64,000 nt of DNA from Enoplolaimus lenunculus (GCA_030248215.1 JASANG010000768.1:153779-217778); one strand, 5' to 3'. Numbered from the stretch's first letter, positions 45,651-56,075 are shown. Numbers and translations are program-made. Notes: generated from the letters alone by a model not told the origin.

Positions 45651-45889
45651 AATTTTGAAATCGCGAAAAAATAAATTTTTAAACTAACAAGGAAGAATCT
45701 GCTTATGACGTTGATTTTAAAATACCCACGTCATTTTATAGAGTCCATCTTTGCAACACAGAATTCGCCGAATTGACTAATTTAATTTTTAAATTTTAAT
45801 GACTTTTTTTGCAAATGTGAAACTTTGGAACACAACGAATTTGAACACAACTTGTTTAGATTCTTGGGCTCATATTCTGAAATGTATCC

Positions 45890-46075
45890 ATCAACAGCTG
45901 GTGTTAGGTTATGTAACTTTCGAACCAGTGAATGCTGAGATTCAAATTTTGACACATTTTACGCATATAATTCGCTCTACTCGTGTACCGGATTTCAGTT
46001 TAACAACTGCAATAGTTAGTGAGTTTGAAAACCTATTACTCACTGATGATAAGTTCTATACACATATAAAATAAG
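45890..46075. repeat. CAAATGTGTATAGC-family copy
   Basis: TAACTTTCGAACCAGTGAATGCTGAG-type sequence is followed by TTGAAAACCTATTACTCACT and CTATACACATATAAAATAAG. The left end is diverged. Confidence 0.55.
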
Positions 46076-46698
46076 GACCCAGGAAGTAGCGGTGCCGTAC
46101 ACTTTCATGGAGACATGATATTTAGGCTCAGATCGACGTCAGACTTATACCCAGGCCAAGTTTGTGTAAAACCATATTTTTGATACGATCTGGAGTCCGT
46201 CTCTATTGAAACCAGTTTTGTGTTGTGGCGAACAAATTTTACCAAATTTCGTTGCAAGACATTTAGAAAATGAAAAACTGCGTTGAAGCTAAATTATAGC
46301 GACTCTGATTTAAGCTTAAATCATTTGTAAAAAATGTAAAAAATTTCCCAACAAAATCTAATCCAAGCATGACGTGAATAGTTCCTGTATGGCAATATAT
46401 TAATATTTCGAATCGTATATTCTCGCTGTGGTTTGAAATATTACAAAAATAACGAAAAAATACTGCTATAAATGCTTCGATCATGACTTTTTTCTCGCAT
46501 GCTAATAGTTTTTTTAATGTTAATGGATTTTAGACAGAAAAAAATACAGGGCCGATGTCTAAGCTAATTCATTTTACCTATGCGGATGGCTTCAGATATT
46601 TTTGCGTTCAGAAGCTGTGAAAAATTGCTAGAAATAAACGAATACCGCTGATGAATTTACTAAGCCTATATGACGTCATTATCGAAATTTCGCATGCA

Positions 46699-46880
46699 GG
46701 CCATTGTATGGGACAGTGCAGTAACAGTGGTTTAAGCATATTCATGAACCTAAACCAAAGCCTAATCGTAAGAATGAGTTATATCTGAGACTAATGACAA
46801 AGCAAATAATTTTAGTCAAAAGTTTAAGGTTACTCTATTGCAGTCCTGCAGAAAAACAATCCGCATCTGATCTTTGGATC
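46699..46880. mobile_element. Degenerate telomere-repeat MITE
   Basis: GGCCATTGTATGGGACAGTG at the left, CCTAAACCAAAGCCTAATCG in the core and CTATTGCAGTCCTGCAGAAA toward a decayed right end. The preceding 46076-46698 has no recognised feature. Confidence 0.6.
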
Positions 46881-47060
46881 AATTGCGGAACGTTTTAGCG
46901 ACCAGATCAGATATTTGAATCACTCGCTTATCAGGTTATATTTTGGAACTGGTTTACAGCGTCCACTTTATTTTAGCGTCTTGTTCTGTTTTAAGCAGAT
47001 CAAAACAATGATTGCTGCTGACTCTGCTACAGGCATTATAAGATACCTGTTTACATAATT

Positions 47061-47286
47061 GGAACCAAGTAAAGATCAGAGTCGAAACGTTTTTCTATGG
47101 GAATAGAAAAGAGTACGCTTAAGCTTTAGACTTATTTTTTGCTTCGTTTCGGCTTTGGCTTAGGCTTAGGCTTAGGAATATGCTCATTCGTACGCTTCGA
47201 CTTAGGCTTAGGCTTAGGAATATACTCATTGTTACACTTAGAAATATGCTTATAATACTGTTCCGCCCCTGTGGTTTACAATGGCC
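47061..47286. mobile_element. Telomere-repeat-carrying MITE (subfamily A)
   Basis: The ends are GGAACCAAGTAAAGATCAGA and (reverse-complemented) GGCCATTGTAAACCACAGGG. The flanks share only TAATT. The core has two TTAGGCTTAGGCTTAGG runs separated by AATATGCTCATTCGTACGC. Confidence 0.75.
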
Positions 47287-47509
47287 TATAATTATAACAA
47301 ACGTCCATTCTACTTGGGCTTAAAATTAATCAATAAGATAGAACAATTAATTAAAGTTTCAATTACAAAATAATATAAACAGGCGCAGGCTCTGTCATAA
47401 TGGAACCACCGAGTTATTTACTACTTTATAAATGCTTTCCCTAAGGCATAAGCTAATAATTATTGTTCTTTCCTTGTAAAATGATCGCTTTAGGGACCTT
47501 GCACGAAGG

Positions 47510-47720
47510 TTAAATGCCCATATCCTCAAGGGTGTAGCACCTATTGCAAGTTAGCGGTGAACCCGTCGCCAAGGGGGGCTAGGGGGGCTCAGCCCCCCCT
47601 TGGAAGTTTTTGCCCCCGTAGAAAGTTTTCAACCTTGCTTGTAACTCATTGAAAATCCTTGAATGCCCATCCTGAAAATTTTTTAGTCCCTCCCTCGAAC
47701 AAGGTGAGCTGGCAACGGGT
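47510..47720. repeat. CAAATG-family end fused to a CGTAGCCAGC-type MITE
   Basis: GGGTGTAGCACCTATTGCAA at 47520 is a half-element. From 47570 come GGGGGGCTCAGCCCCCCCTT, GTTTTCAACCTTGCTTGTAA and GAGCTGGCAACGGG at the right end. Confidence 0.6.
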
Positions 47721-47937
47721 ATCATATAAAAGATCTTGTAACAGTCATGGGTGCCTCAAAATTTAGCACGTTTTTTTCGGTTGATTTGTTCAAGGAGCAT
47801 AATTTGATATTGGGTACTACTGTAGTTTGCTTGTTTCAGAATTTATCACTAAGTTTTAATATGTGCTATCTACAGTTGACAAAGACGTCAGCAGGACCGT
47901 ACGAAGCTCAAAAATTAAAATGTTTGTTGAAAAATTT

Positions 47938-48131
47938 GGCCAATGTAATGAACAGGGGCTTATTAAAAGCTGATTTCTAAGCCTAAGCCTAAGCCAAAGT
48001 GTAATAATGAGCATATTCCTAAGTCTAAACCTAATCCTAAGCCTAAACAAAACAAAAAATAGTCTAAACCTTAAGCTTACTGTTTTCTAATCCCACAGAA
48101 AAACGTTCCTTCCCTGATCCTTACATGGGCC
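47938..48131. mobile_element. Telomere-repeat-carrying MITE (subfamily A)
   Basis: The ends are GGCCAATGTAATGAACAGGG and (reverse-complemented) GGCCCATGTAAGGATCAGGG. The core is CCTAAGCCTAAGCC and GTCTAAACCTAATCCTAAGC. The flanks are diverged. Confidence 0.75.
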
Positions 48132-48209
48132 AAACATCCAAATTTTAAGTGCAAAAGTATGTCCAGCAAAATTTTTTGCACTGTACCTTATTCTTGCTTC
48201 GCCAACAGT

Positions 48210-48350
48210 TTAACCCTTTCTCACATGAATATTTTCCTATTTCATCTGAGACACAAGCTTTGGATTAGAATCAGATTCTGTCGGATGGCAGGCGTGTCTA
48301 CCATCACCACTCAGGTATAGGAGCTTGTAGCTATGGGACAATGAGGTTAA
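48210..48350. mobile_element. TTAA-flanked MITE with tRNA-like body, short copy
   Basis: Between TTAA at 48210-48213 and 48347-48350. Contains CCCTTTCTCACATGAATATT and, on the minus strand, TACCTGAGTGGTGATGGTAG and TGCCATCCGACAG. The distal half of the element is missing. The following 48351-49024 shows no gene. Confidence 0.65.
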
Positions 48351-49032
48351 TACGTCGACAACGATGTCCAAATTACGCATCTTTGGCGGCCCAGAAAATT
48401 TTGGTTTCAGTTCCCTGCTCCGTTATTCAAAATGTTTTCAATGCTTAACGAACAAATATTATTTTTCTTAAAAATTTTAATTTTTAAAAGCAACATCCGT
48501 TTCAGCTTTGTTACACGAGTTAATGACCAATACTGCCGCTGTAACTTCCCCCCAAAATTCCGGTTCAGACTTCCGGTTTCCGAGTATATTAAATATACAA
48601 CATTTTGCTACTGCATTGATATATGCATAATTACGCTTAATTTGTTTCAGAATTTGAAATATATTAAGAAAACGGTTTTTGAATAGAAGCTTGGCAGGGG
48701 TGTGATTTTGAATACAGAAAAAAGCCATTTCAAACCCGGTCACATCTTAGAAGTCAAATGACAGGTGTACTGGTATGAATGGGCCTAACGGCTAAAGGGC
48801 TCCCATGAATATACTTGTGAAGGTAAACATGGTGCGATGTTTCATTTTTACCGATTTTTACCAATGTCTTGATAATTAATATTTTAGTCGTTTTTTTCTA
48901 AGTCGGCTCCCACTAAATTCTAATTTGTCGTAGCATCGCAGTAGATAACAACGGCGCTAGTAATTGTCACGGTCCTGCGTTACATACGGTATTGTGTTAG
49001 CTTATGGGCAGCTGGTTCGAAGCATGGCGCAT

Positions 49033-49282
49033 GTCACTGATGATCCAGAAATTTTGACCGGAGTTGGGCGGCGTGGGAAAAGTTCACTGATGATACAGAA
49101 ATTTTGACCGGGGTTGGGCGGCGTGGGAAAATTTCACTGATGATACAGAAATTTTGACCGGGGTTAGGCGGCGTGGGAAGAGTTCACCGACGATACAGAA
49201 ATTTTGACCGGGGTTGGGCGGCGTGGGAAAAGTTCACTGATGATCCAAAAATTTAGACCAAGGTTGGGCGGCGTGGGAAAAG
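49033..49282. repeat. 50-bp tandem array, five units
   Basis: Five units of exactly 50 bp begin CACTGATGATCCAGAAATTT and contain GGGTTGGGCGGCGTGGGAAA. The first and last units are the most diverged. After the array the sequence (to about 49405) joins the repeat seen at 30165 and 38190 (TTGAAATGCAATTTTTGCTG). Confidence 0.9.
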
Positions 49283-49473
49283 TTTTGAAATGCAATTTTT
49301 GCTGTATACTATATGTGTGTTATTTAGCAGCGAAAAATTACAACGTAGATGTACCGCATCATTTTGTAACAATTAATTTTCTGACGTGAGGGGCGTACGC
49401 TTCCAGTCCCGTTTAGGATCGGCTATTGTCTGTTACTTTTACGGCCGTAACTTATGCTAAGCATAGGTATTTC

Positions 49474-49711
49474 GGCCCACGTTACTTTAAGGGGCGTCCT
49501 GGTTTCTGGTGGGTTCATATAAGAGTAGGTTTACATTGTAGAATATATTTCTTAGCTTTGGCTTAGGCTTAGGCTTAGGGTTACGCTTAGGAACACATTT
49601 TTGCAACGCTTAGGTTTAGGCTTAGGCTTAGGAACACATTTTTGCAACGCTTAGGCTTAGGCTTAGGAATGCGCTTAATCTACTGTTACGCCCCTTAAAG
49701 TAACATTTGCC
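49474..49711. mobile_element. Telomere-repeat MITE with variant ends (subfamily C)
   Basis: The ends are GGCCCACGTTACTTTAAGGG and (reverse-complemented) GGCAAATGTTACTTTAAGGG. Flanks GGTATTTC and GATATTTC agree at 7 of 8 bases. The core has TTAGGCTTAGGCTTAGG runs and two exact GAACACATTTTTGCAACGC modules. The ends differ from A and B, but the 8-bp duplication and core type are the same. Confidence 0.8.
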
Positions 49712-50432
49712 GATATTTCTAAGCTTCAGCGTTAGGATAAGTATAAGAAAAAAGTCGTTTAGATGCATTTTTCGTTCCGGCTATCAACTTAGCAACAGCA
49801 CCGCGGATCTGGTTAAAACGGAAGAAATGTTCAGGCTGTGTGTGGCGACCCAAAAATTGCTTTCACGTTATCTTAAGCGGAAAAATACTCCATGGATTAT
49901 TTTTCAAGAAAAATGTTCGAAACAAGTAGCGGGTATCGGCCATCAGCCCCGAACAATAAGAGGGTTTGCACCTTGGGGTATCTAAAAATGGATGAGCTAT
50001 GATAGTTCAAGAAGCTTTGCGCGTATTAAGCAACCGCTTATTCAGGTTCATTTGCGTTCAGGCTCGCTTCGCTGCCGTAGTTTTACACCCCTGTAAATTT
50101 GGACGCCGCTCCTCTCTGGATCCGCTAGTGCACAGATGTGGCGTGGGCACGGATACCAGCGAATGCAAACATTTCAAATTAATACATTTTGTTACTCAAC
50201 AGTTGTCGTGCAGCTCGTTTCGTCTGCTTAAAAATCTAACACTAACTGGTGATAGGTGCTATACACATTTGAGAATACGATTTCATGAAAGCATTTTCAA
50301 ATAATTCAGGATGGCGTTATGTATTGATTAGCGCCGTTTGTCGCCATGCGGCAACGCACGTGAATTGCCGCAGGGCCGTGGGTAAAAATTTGGATTCAAA
50401 AATTTTTAACTTGCAACGCCGTCCAAGGTTAG
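49712..50432. other. Anonymous, with a CAAATGTGTATAGC-family half
   Basis: A 92-codon ORF at 49707-49985 has no recognised domain. At 50150-50285 the text TAACACTAACTGGTGATAGG and GCTATACACATTTGAGAATA is a half of the small TIR repeat. Confidence 0.4.
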
Positions 50433-50544
50433 GGCTTACGTAAAGATCATCGGCGAAACGTTTTTCTGTGGGACTGGAATAGAGTAACGTAAAGGTTCGG
50501 AATATGGTTATAATACTGTTCCGCCACCGTTCTTTACATTGGCC
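50433..50544. mobile_element. Minimal telomere-MITE without an array, perfect TSD
   Basis: Only 112 bp, flanked by a perfect AAGGTTAG duplication (50425-50432 and 50545-50552). The ends are GGCTTACGTAAAGATCATCG and (reverse-complemented) GGCCAATGTAAAGAACGGTG. It keeps both A-type subterminal regions, but the interior is essentially one GGAATATGG module with no TTAGGC repeats. Confidence 0.85.
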
Positions 50545-50589
50545 AAGGTTAGAAAACAAGTCCAAGAAAGCTTCAGAGACCATGAATAT

Positions 50590-50745
50590 GGGTTGCGCTA
50601 TACTTTTGCTAACTTGCGGCGTCGTCCGTCACCGTGCGGTATTGTACGCAATTAACTCACGTACGATAACGTATGGTGGCGGACGGGATAGACGGCGCCA
50701 GACGGCGCCGGGCGTCAAGTACAGCTCAACCCTATCTCTCGTAAA
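50590..50745. repeat. GACGG-rich repeat element, copy
   Basis: Begins TTGCGCTATACTTTTGC and contains GTCGTCCGTCACCGTGCGG and GACGGCGCCAGACGGCGCC. It relates to 25130-25390. Confidence 0.6.
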
Positions 50746-50809
50746 AGTAATTTTATTTTGAAGTTATGCGCTTCCGAAATAATATACTGTCTGAGCCGAA
50801 AAACTACAA

Positions 50810-50930
50810 GCTGGCCGAGACAGAATTCCCCCCCCTCCCTAGAGAATATTCAACCTTGCTTGTAACACATCGAAAACACTTGTATACCCCTTCTGACCAA
50901 TATGAGCTGGCTACAGGCCTGTAACTGTTG
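50810..50930. repeat. CGTAGCCAGC-type repeat
   Basis: Contains CCCCCCTCCCTAGAGAATATT, given in part, then CAACCTTGCTTGTAACACA and GAGCTGGCTACAGGCCTG. The next 540 bases, to 51474, show no gene. Confidence 0.55.
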
Positions 50931-51474
50931 CTCCTGATTTTCTGGCTGTGGCAGAAAATGATGAAATATGATTTATTTTCTACGAACATTTATTTTGCTG
51001 ATTCCAAAATTCCAAAATGGGTGTTGTGAGGTGTATAACAGTGAAACAAACTCTCGAGCAAAGCGAGCTAGAAGCCAAACACAATTTTAGTACTAAATCG
51101 TAAATACAAAATTTTGATTTTGATCCCTGTTGGAAGGTCATGGCGTATTAAGTATGGCTCATTGCTATTAGGTATATCCGCTAGCATCTACACACATATA
51201 AAAGCGTAGTACTGTAGAAATGTGGCGATTTTGATGGTGACAGTAGCATTTTGGTCTGAATACACTCGCGTGGTGTCGTATTACCTCGCCCGTTATTTCA
51301 CGTATGTATTTACTGTATCTGGAATCTGGTATTTTTTCTAATGAAGGTATCAGAAGTTCGAATCGGCACACGTTGATTAATCTCATACCAGCGTTCATAT
51401 CGAACCTGTGTTTAACTTTTATCATCAGTTGATTGGCTCCAGGGTACGCAAGTTTCGATACGGTCAATGAACTA

Positions 51475-51800
51475 CACTGTAAATTCCAATGAGTTGATTA
51501 ATCAATTGAGATAGCGAAGTAGTAAGTTCTGGTTATTTCTGAGTTAATAACAGCAAACATCAACTCGCTGTGAGCTGTACTTAATTCCATGTGAGTTGGT
51601 TAAATTAGCTCAGCATAAAGTTCAAACCAATTCAGAATTCTGAGTCCTGAAAGACCTAATTCAGAGCTCAGGCTTCTGAGTACATTCAACTCTATTCTGA
51701 GTTAAAATCAATTCACTCGAAATCTCGTCTAAGACGCTATATTTTGCTTTGTTTGAAAACCTATTACAAAGGTGTGATGCGTATACCAGACACATCTGAG
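51475..51800. mobile_element. GAGTTGA-rich MITE, copy 2, plus a CAAATG-family fragment
   Basis: CACTGTAAATTCCAATGAGT at the left and AATTCACTCGAAATCTC at the right bound the element (51475-51723). From 51735 GTTTGAAAACCTATTACAAA is a fragment of the small TIR repeat. Confidence 0.6.
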
Positions 51801-51890
51801 CTTGAAATTCAATGTTTTAATGATTAAAAAACATTCATTTTTGGTGCATTTTGACGGAAAATCCTTCATAAAGACGGTGCAATTTGATTG

Positions 51891-52099
51891 GGTCAATGTA
51901 TAGAACACGGTCGGCTCAGTAGTATAAGCATATTTCCTAAGCCTAAGCGTATGCCTAAGCCTAAGCGTAAAGATGAGCCTATTCCTAAGCCTAAAACTAA
52001 GCCTAAGCGTAAGCCTAAGCAAAAAAGTTAGTCTAAAGCTAAACTGACTCTATTACACCAACGCCGGAAAACGATCTGGCCCTGTTTTATACATGGGCC
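51891..52099. mobile_element. Telomere-repeat-carrying MITE (subfamily B)
   Basis: The ends are GGTCAATGTATAGAACACGG and (reverse-complemented) GGCCCATGTATAAAACAGGG. The core has CCTAAGCCTAAGCGTAAAGA modules and ends AACTGACTCTATTACACC. The flanks TTTGATTG and TTTGGCAA match weakly. Confidence 0.8.
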
Positions 52100-52668
52100 T
52101 TTGGCAACTGACGTGCTACTCTATGGCACAAAATGTACCACCGCGCGTTGCATTTTCGACTGACCCCCATATATATAAAGGTTGGCGAAAAACGCAAGAA
52201 TTGCTCAAGAATATAAGGTGGTCACTTATGTTAAAGCAAATTATCAATGGGTTTTCGTCAAATAAGCAAAACTTGACCCCCCTTAAATAAAGGGTGGGTA
52301 TGCCGAAAACACAACGTGCGCTGGGTACATTCTTTTCTACACAAAATGTAGCCAGTCGCACACTCTTGTATTAACGAGCAATCATTCACTTTTGATAGTA
52401 TTAAAAGTATATTATATAATAATAGACTGTGGCACTTCACCACAGTCTGCATTATATGCATGAAACGTCCCATGGTTCTAAAGGCAAGGTACCCCATTGA
52501 CTAAGGGGGCATTAGCCCATGCATAATGTATACAAACATTGGATCGAGATGTGGCATCTAAGTATTCATGCTTTGTACATATTATGCATGTGCTAATACC
52601 CCCTCAATCAAGAGGGTATTTAGCCTTTGGGACTGTGCGACTTTTCATGCATAATGCAGATTGTGGCG
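52100..52668. repeat. CACTCTTGTA repeat, copy 3
   Basis: Mirrored blocks GGCACAAAATGTACCACCGC and TTCTACACAAAATGTAGCC flank AAAGGTTGGCGAAAAACGC and GGGTGGGTATGCCG. The outer part has TGCATAATGTA and ACATTATGCAT pairs. Confidence 0.5.
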
Positions 52669-52669
52669 A

Positions 52670-52918
52670 CACCGTAAATTTCAGTGAGTTGATTTTAACT
52701 CAGAATCAATTCAATCACTCAGTCTGAGTTGCGACTATCAAAATTCAGAATTTTGAGTGATTCAATTCATTCTGAGTTAATCAACTCACCCAGAGTCTAC
52801 TCAACTCAGAGTGAGAATCAACACAATTCAGAGTGAGTTAATGTTTACTGATATTAGTTTAGAAATAACTAATACTCGCTAGCTGAATTGATTAATCAAA
52901 TCATTGAAATTTACACCG
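52670..52918. mobile_element. GAGTTGA-rich MITE, copy 3
   Basis: Inverted ends are CACCGTAAATTTCAGTGAGT and (reverse-complemented) ACGGTGTAAATTTCAATGAT. The interior is AGTTAATCAACTCACCC and similar. It ends 104 bp before the GPCR start codon and so may lie within its promoter region. Confidence 0.7.
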
Positions 52919-53022
52919 TACATGTCTTCATATGCGCCATCTGATTGAATGCGTTTAGAATATATATCATTCATAACTCGTAATATTCCATTATCCCAAT
53001 TAACCTTCGTACCATCAACATC

Positions 53023-55308
53023 ATGAATATGACCAACTCAACTCAAATCAACACCATATCCCCTGCGGATTTCATCGTTTTCGTCGTCTTGGAAACGTTG
53101 GGATTGTTTGGACTGTTAGGCAACTCATTACTGGTTATGCTAATTTGTAAATACGGACACATCGCTAAACCATCATTTATATTAATTGTTAGCTTAGCAG
53201 TTGCCGATTTAGTTCACAGCATAATCACTTCGTTCTATTTCCACCCGCCGATTTTGTTACGGTATAATCATTTAAGCTATGGAGCATACCGAGCCGCTAA
53301 CGTTATCGATTGGTCCGCGTGGGGAGTAACGTTAACGCATATGAGTGCAATATGCATTGATAGACTACTTGCAATTACCCTGCTGAACGCGTATTCAGAA
53401 GTAGTTACCGTAGTCAGATATGCTATATTTAGTCTATTAACATGGACAATATTTATAATTGCTAATTTATCATTAGCGCTTATAAATGCATGCTGCCCGA
53501 TTGTTCCGTTGCCCGAATATTATACGTTCGGATATGAAGAACCTCGATCAGAAAAATTCTACACCCTGTATCCGGTTATTAATACGACCGGAAGTGAGAC
53601 GGAAACGATTGAAGTAAACGTGGAAATGAGCAATTTTTCGTGGTCCGTATCGTATAGTAATATTTATCCGAATATTTATATACCGTTGGAAGTGATGACA
53701 ATGATAATATTGGCAGTTTGCACTCCTATCACCATCGTTCAACTATTTCAACGATATAAACGCAAAACTAATTTACGTACCGCCGGCGCTATGCTTGCCG
53801 GAATCGGAACCGGATTGGTTACCGTGCAAGCGGCAGCGTTTTTGAGATCAGCCAATCAAAATCGAGCTGACGACACGTCACAAATATCGCATAATGTTGT
53901 GAATAGGCAAAATGTCGCGTGCAACGGCACCGCAAGCGGTCACGTGTACCGTCAGCGGCGACATCAAAAATTTTTAACTCACGTTCAACAACGCTACAAA
54001 TCTGCTCCGAAGTCGCGAAAATCGCTCATCGCTTTTGATGCGGCGACTCGACGTGAGTTGAAAATTTTCGTTCAAATTATTACAGTTACGTTGATATTTT
54101 TTGCGTATATGGCAAATTATTATTTATTTTTCTACATAGTTGGTATGGTTGACAATAAATGGATAACAATGATGAACTCGCTGTTCTATTCGTTTACTCA
54201 CTGCATCAATCCAATTGTAATTCTTTCAATGAATCATCAAATGCGACGAAATTTAACTGATTTTTCCGTTCGAATTGTTCGAACTACCGTTCAACTGAAA
54301 CGAACTGTAACTCGAAACAAGAGTCGCAACAACTCTACTATGGTCCAACTTCAAACATCTCCCAATCTTGGTTCCGGTAGGCGACAAATACCCCACCCAC
54401 AGCCAGGTCAGCATCGAGAAATAAATGGCTTCGAACGCGACGAAGGTAGCGATACTAAAATACCTGGTTTACCCACGAAACCAAACAGAGATGGTGTCAA
54501 AAATTTAAACCAAAATTCTGGGGACCACCGCCAAAACAAGTCCGGGTATAAACCCTTAAAGACCACATCACCCAATGGCAGTGCTTGTGACAGTTCACCA
54601 ACGAGTTTAAACGGTGAACATTCGTCTCAGATTAATATTCATGTTCAATCGAACGATTGTCATCATTTGTCGACTGCGCAAGTCTTTGAATTCAGCGATC
54701 CGAGTTTTACGCACCGATGCACTTGCAATTGTAGTACAACAGAAACTGCATTAGCAACACATAGTAATAAATTGCAAAATATGTTGCGTCACAACAATAC
54801 GTACGTTCAGGATTCGAAATGCAAGTGCAATTGTGACTCACCTACAAGGATTCCAGGAGATCCACAATTTTCCTCTTGTATTCCGCCGTTCAAATTATCC
54901 GACACCTTAATTTCAAATTCAAATTTCAACTTGTGTTCACTTCAACATTCAGCAACCAATCCAACGCTGAGTACTTCATTTGCATATTGTCGAAAGTTGT
55001 CCGGGGGTTCAGTTGAAATTATTCGTCCCACAGGTCTACGACCCTCGCTTACACTGCAATCACTCGCCCCGTACATACATTATCGTTGTAATTCGAAGAC
55101 AAATTCTATAAACTGTCGAGATAATGCGTCAATTTTGTCAAATTTATCACAATTTTGCCATCCGGACACGTACAGACTGTTCTATGGTGGAGATACAGCG
55201 ATTGTTTACTATACAATTATCGAAGAACCGGAACCGGAAACGGGAAATGCGAAATTAATCAGTTTTAAGCCGTTGAAATTTGTCGCCGAAACAGATATTT
55301 TGCTGTGA
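53023..55308 (+). CDS. Class A (rhodopsin-like) orphan GPCR, single exon, 761 aa
   Basis: An uninterrupted ORF begins at an ATG followed by N-glycosylation sites (NMT, NST). Seven membrane segments are visible: about 17-42 (GLLGNSLLVMLI, N34), 50-72 (SLAVAD, D62), 93-118 (SAICIDRLLAI, DRL 113-115 in place of DRY), 130-155 (W141), 217-242, 347-374 and 380-402 (HCINPIVIL, NP at 396-397). This order and these motifs define class A. Departures from the consensus are DRL, no CWxP in segment six, NPxxI for NPxxY and no Cys at the top of segment three. The third intracellular loop is about 100 residues. The tail is about 355 residues, with Cys clusters (CTCNC, CKCNC near 575-625). The gene has no introns, unlike its neighbours. 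The ligand is unknown; I cannot place it in a named subfamily. Confidence 0.85.
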   Translation: MNMTNSTQINTISPADFIVFVVLETLGLFGLLGNSLLVMLICKYGHIAKPSFILIVSLAVADLVHSIITSFYFHPPILLRYNHLSYGAYRAANVIDWSAWGVTLTHMSAICIDRLLAITLLNAYSEVVTVVRYAIFSLLTWTIFIIANLSLALINACCPIVPLPEYYTFGYEEPRSEKFYTLYPVINTTGSETETIEVNVEMSNFSWSVSYSNIYPNIYIPLEVMTMIILAVCTPITIVQLFQRYKRKTNLRTAGAMLAGIGTGLVTVQAAAFLRSANQNRADDTSQISHNVVNRQNVACNGTASGHVYRQRRHQKFLTHVQQRYKSAPKSRKSLIAFDAATRRELKIFVQIITVTLIFFAYMANYYLFFYIVGMVDNKWITMMNSLFYSFTHCINPIVILSMNHQMRRNLTDFSVRIVRTTVQLKRTVTRNKSRNNSTMVQLQTSPNLGSGRRQIPHPQPGQHREINGFERDEGSDTKIPGLPTKPNRDGVKNLNQNSGDHRQNKSGYKPLKTTSPNGSACDSSPTSLNGEHSSQINIHVQSNDCHHLSTAQVFEFSDPSFTHRCTCNCSTTETALATHSNKLQNMLRHNNTYVQDSKCKCNCDSPTRIPGDPQFSSCIPPFKLSDTLISNSNFNLCSLQHSATNPTLSTSFAYCRKLSGGSVEIIRPTGLRPSLTLQSLAPYIHYRCNSKTNSINCRDNASILSNLSQFCHPDTYRLFYGGDTAIVYYTIIEEPEPETGNAKLISFKPLKFVAETDILL

Positions 55309-55544
55309 ATAGAAGTGATCCAAAACGTCAGGTTTCAAGTTTTTTGAGTGCTCTCAGTTGATTGCTAATAACCAGTGATGGATCCAGGTGTATTTGACGC
55401 AGCTTGAGCTGTATGTGTACACTACTTATAAGCTCTGGCGAACAAAGCGAGCGATAAGCGACCACCCTTTAGTCGGTGCAATACAACAGTAATGTTTTTA
55501 GTAGTTTTGTATTCATGTTCAAAGAGCGTTTGAATTAAATTAAA

Positions 55545-55650
55545 CCCAATGTAAAGAACAGGGACGGAACAGTATTATTGGCATATTCCTAAGCCTTACT
55601 CTTTTCTAATCCCACAGACAAATGTTCCGCCCCTGACCTTTACGTGGACC
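55545..55650. mobile_element. Minimal telomere-MITE with residual core
   Basis: 106 bp between AAATTAAA and AAATGAAA (7 of 8). The ends are CCCAATGTAAAGAACAGGGA and (reverse-complemented) GGTCCACGTAAAGGTCAGGG. Only one CCTAAGCCTTAC is left between the two A-type subterminal regions. Confidence 0.8.
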
Positions 55651-55904
55651 AAATGAAATCTATTAACTTTACGACTCGTGGTAAAAGGGTTTTGAGATAA
55701 TGAAAAAATTGGCTAAAATTTCCCTGTAAGTGACACTCAAGCGTGGTTTAACTCTATGTTAATCGTGGTCCAAATTTTGTGAGCCGTCTATCAAAGGTAA
55801 GAATTATAAAATTACAAAACCATATCTAAGACTGATTATGACCATTTACGTGCTTTTTATTGTATTCACAATTAAAAATATAAAAACATTAAGTCAAAGC
55901 CACC

Positions 55905-56075
55905 GGGCTCGTAGCCAAGGGAGACGCCAGGGTGGGCTCAGCCCCCTGAAATAATTTTGCCCCCCCTAGAAAGTTTTCAACCTCGCTTGTAACTCATTGA
56001 AAACGCTTGAATGCCTCTCCAGAACCATTTTAGTCCCCCCACTTTAGCAAGGCTAGCTGGCTACTGGCCTGAAAT
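55905..56075. mobile_element. CGTAGCCAGC-type MITE
   Basis: CCGGGCTCGTAGCCAAGGGA at the left and TAGCTGGCTACTGGCCTG at the right form inverted ends. GGGTGGGCTCAGCCCCCTGA and AACCTCGCTTGTAACTCATT lie inside. Confidence 0.7.
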
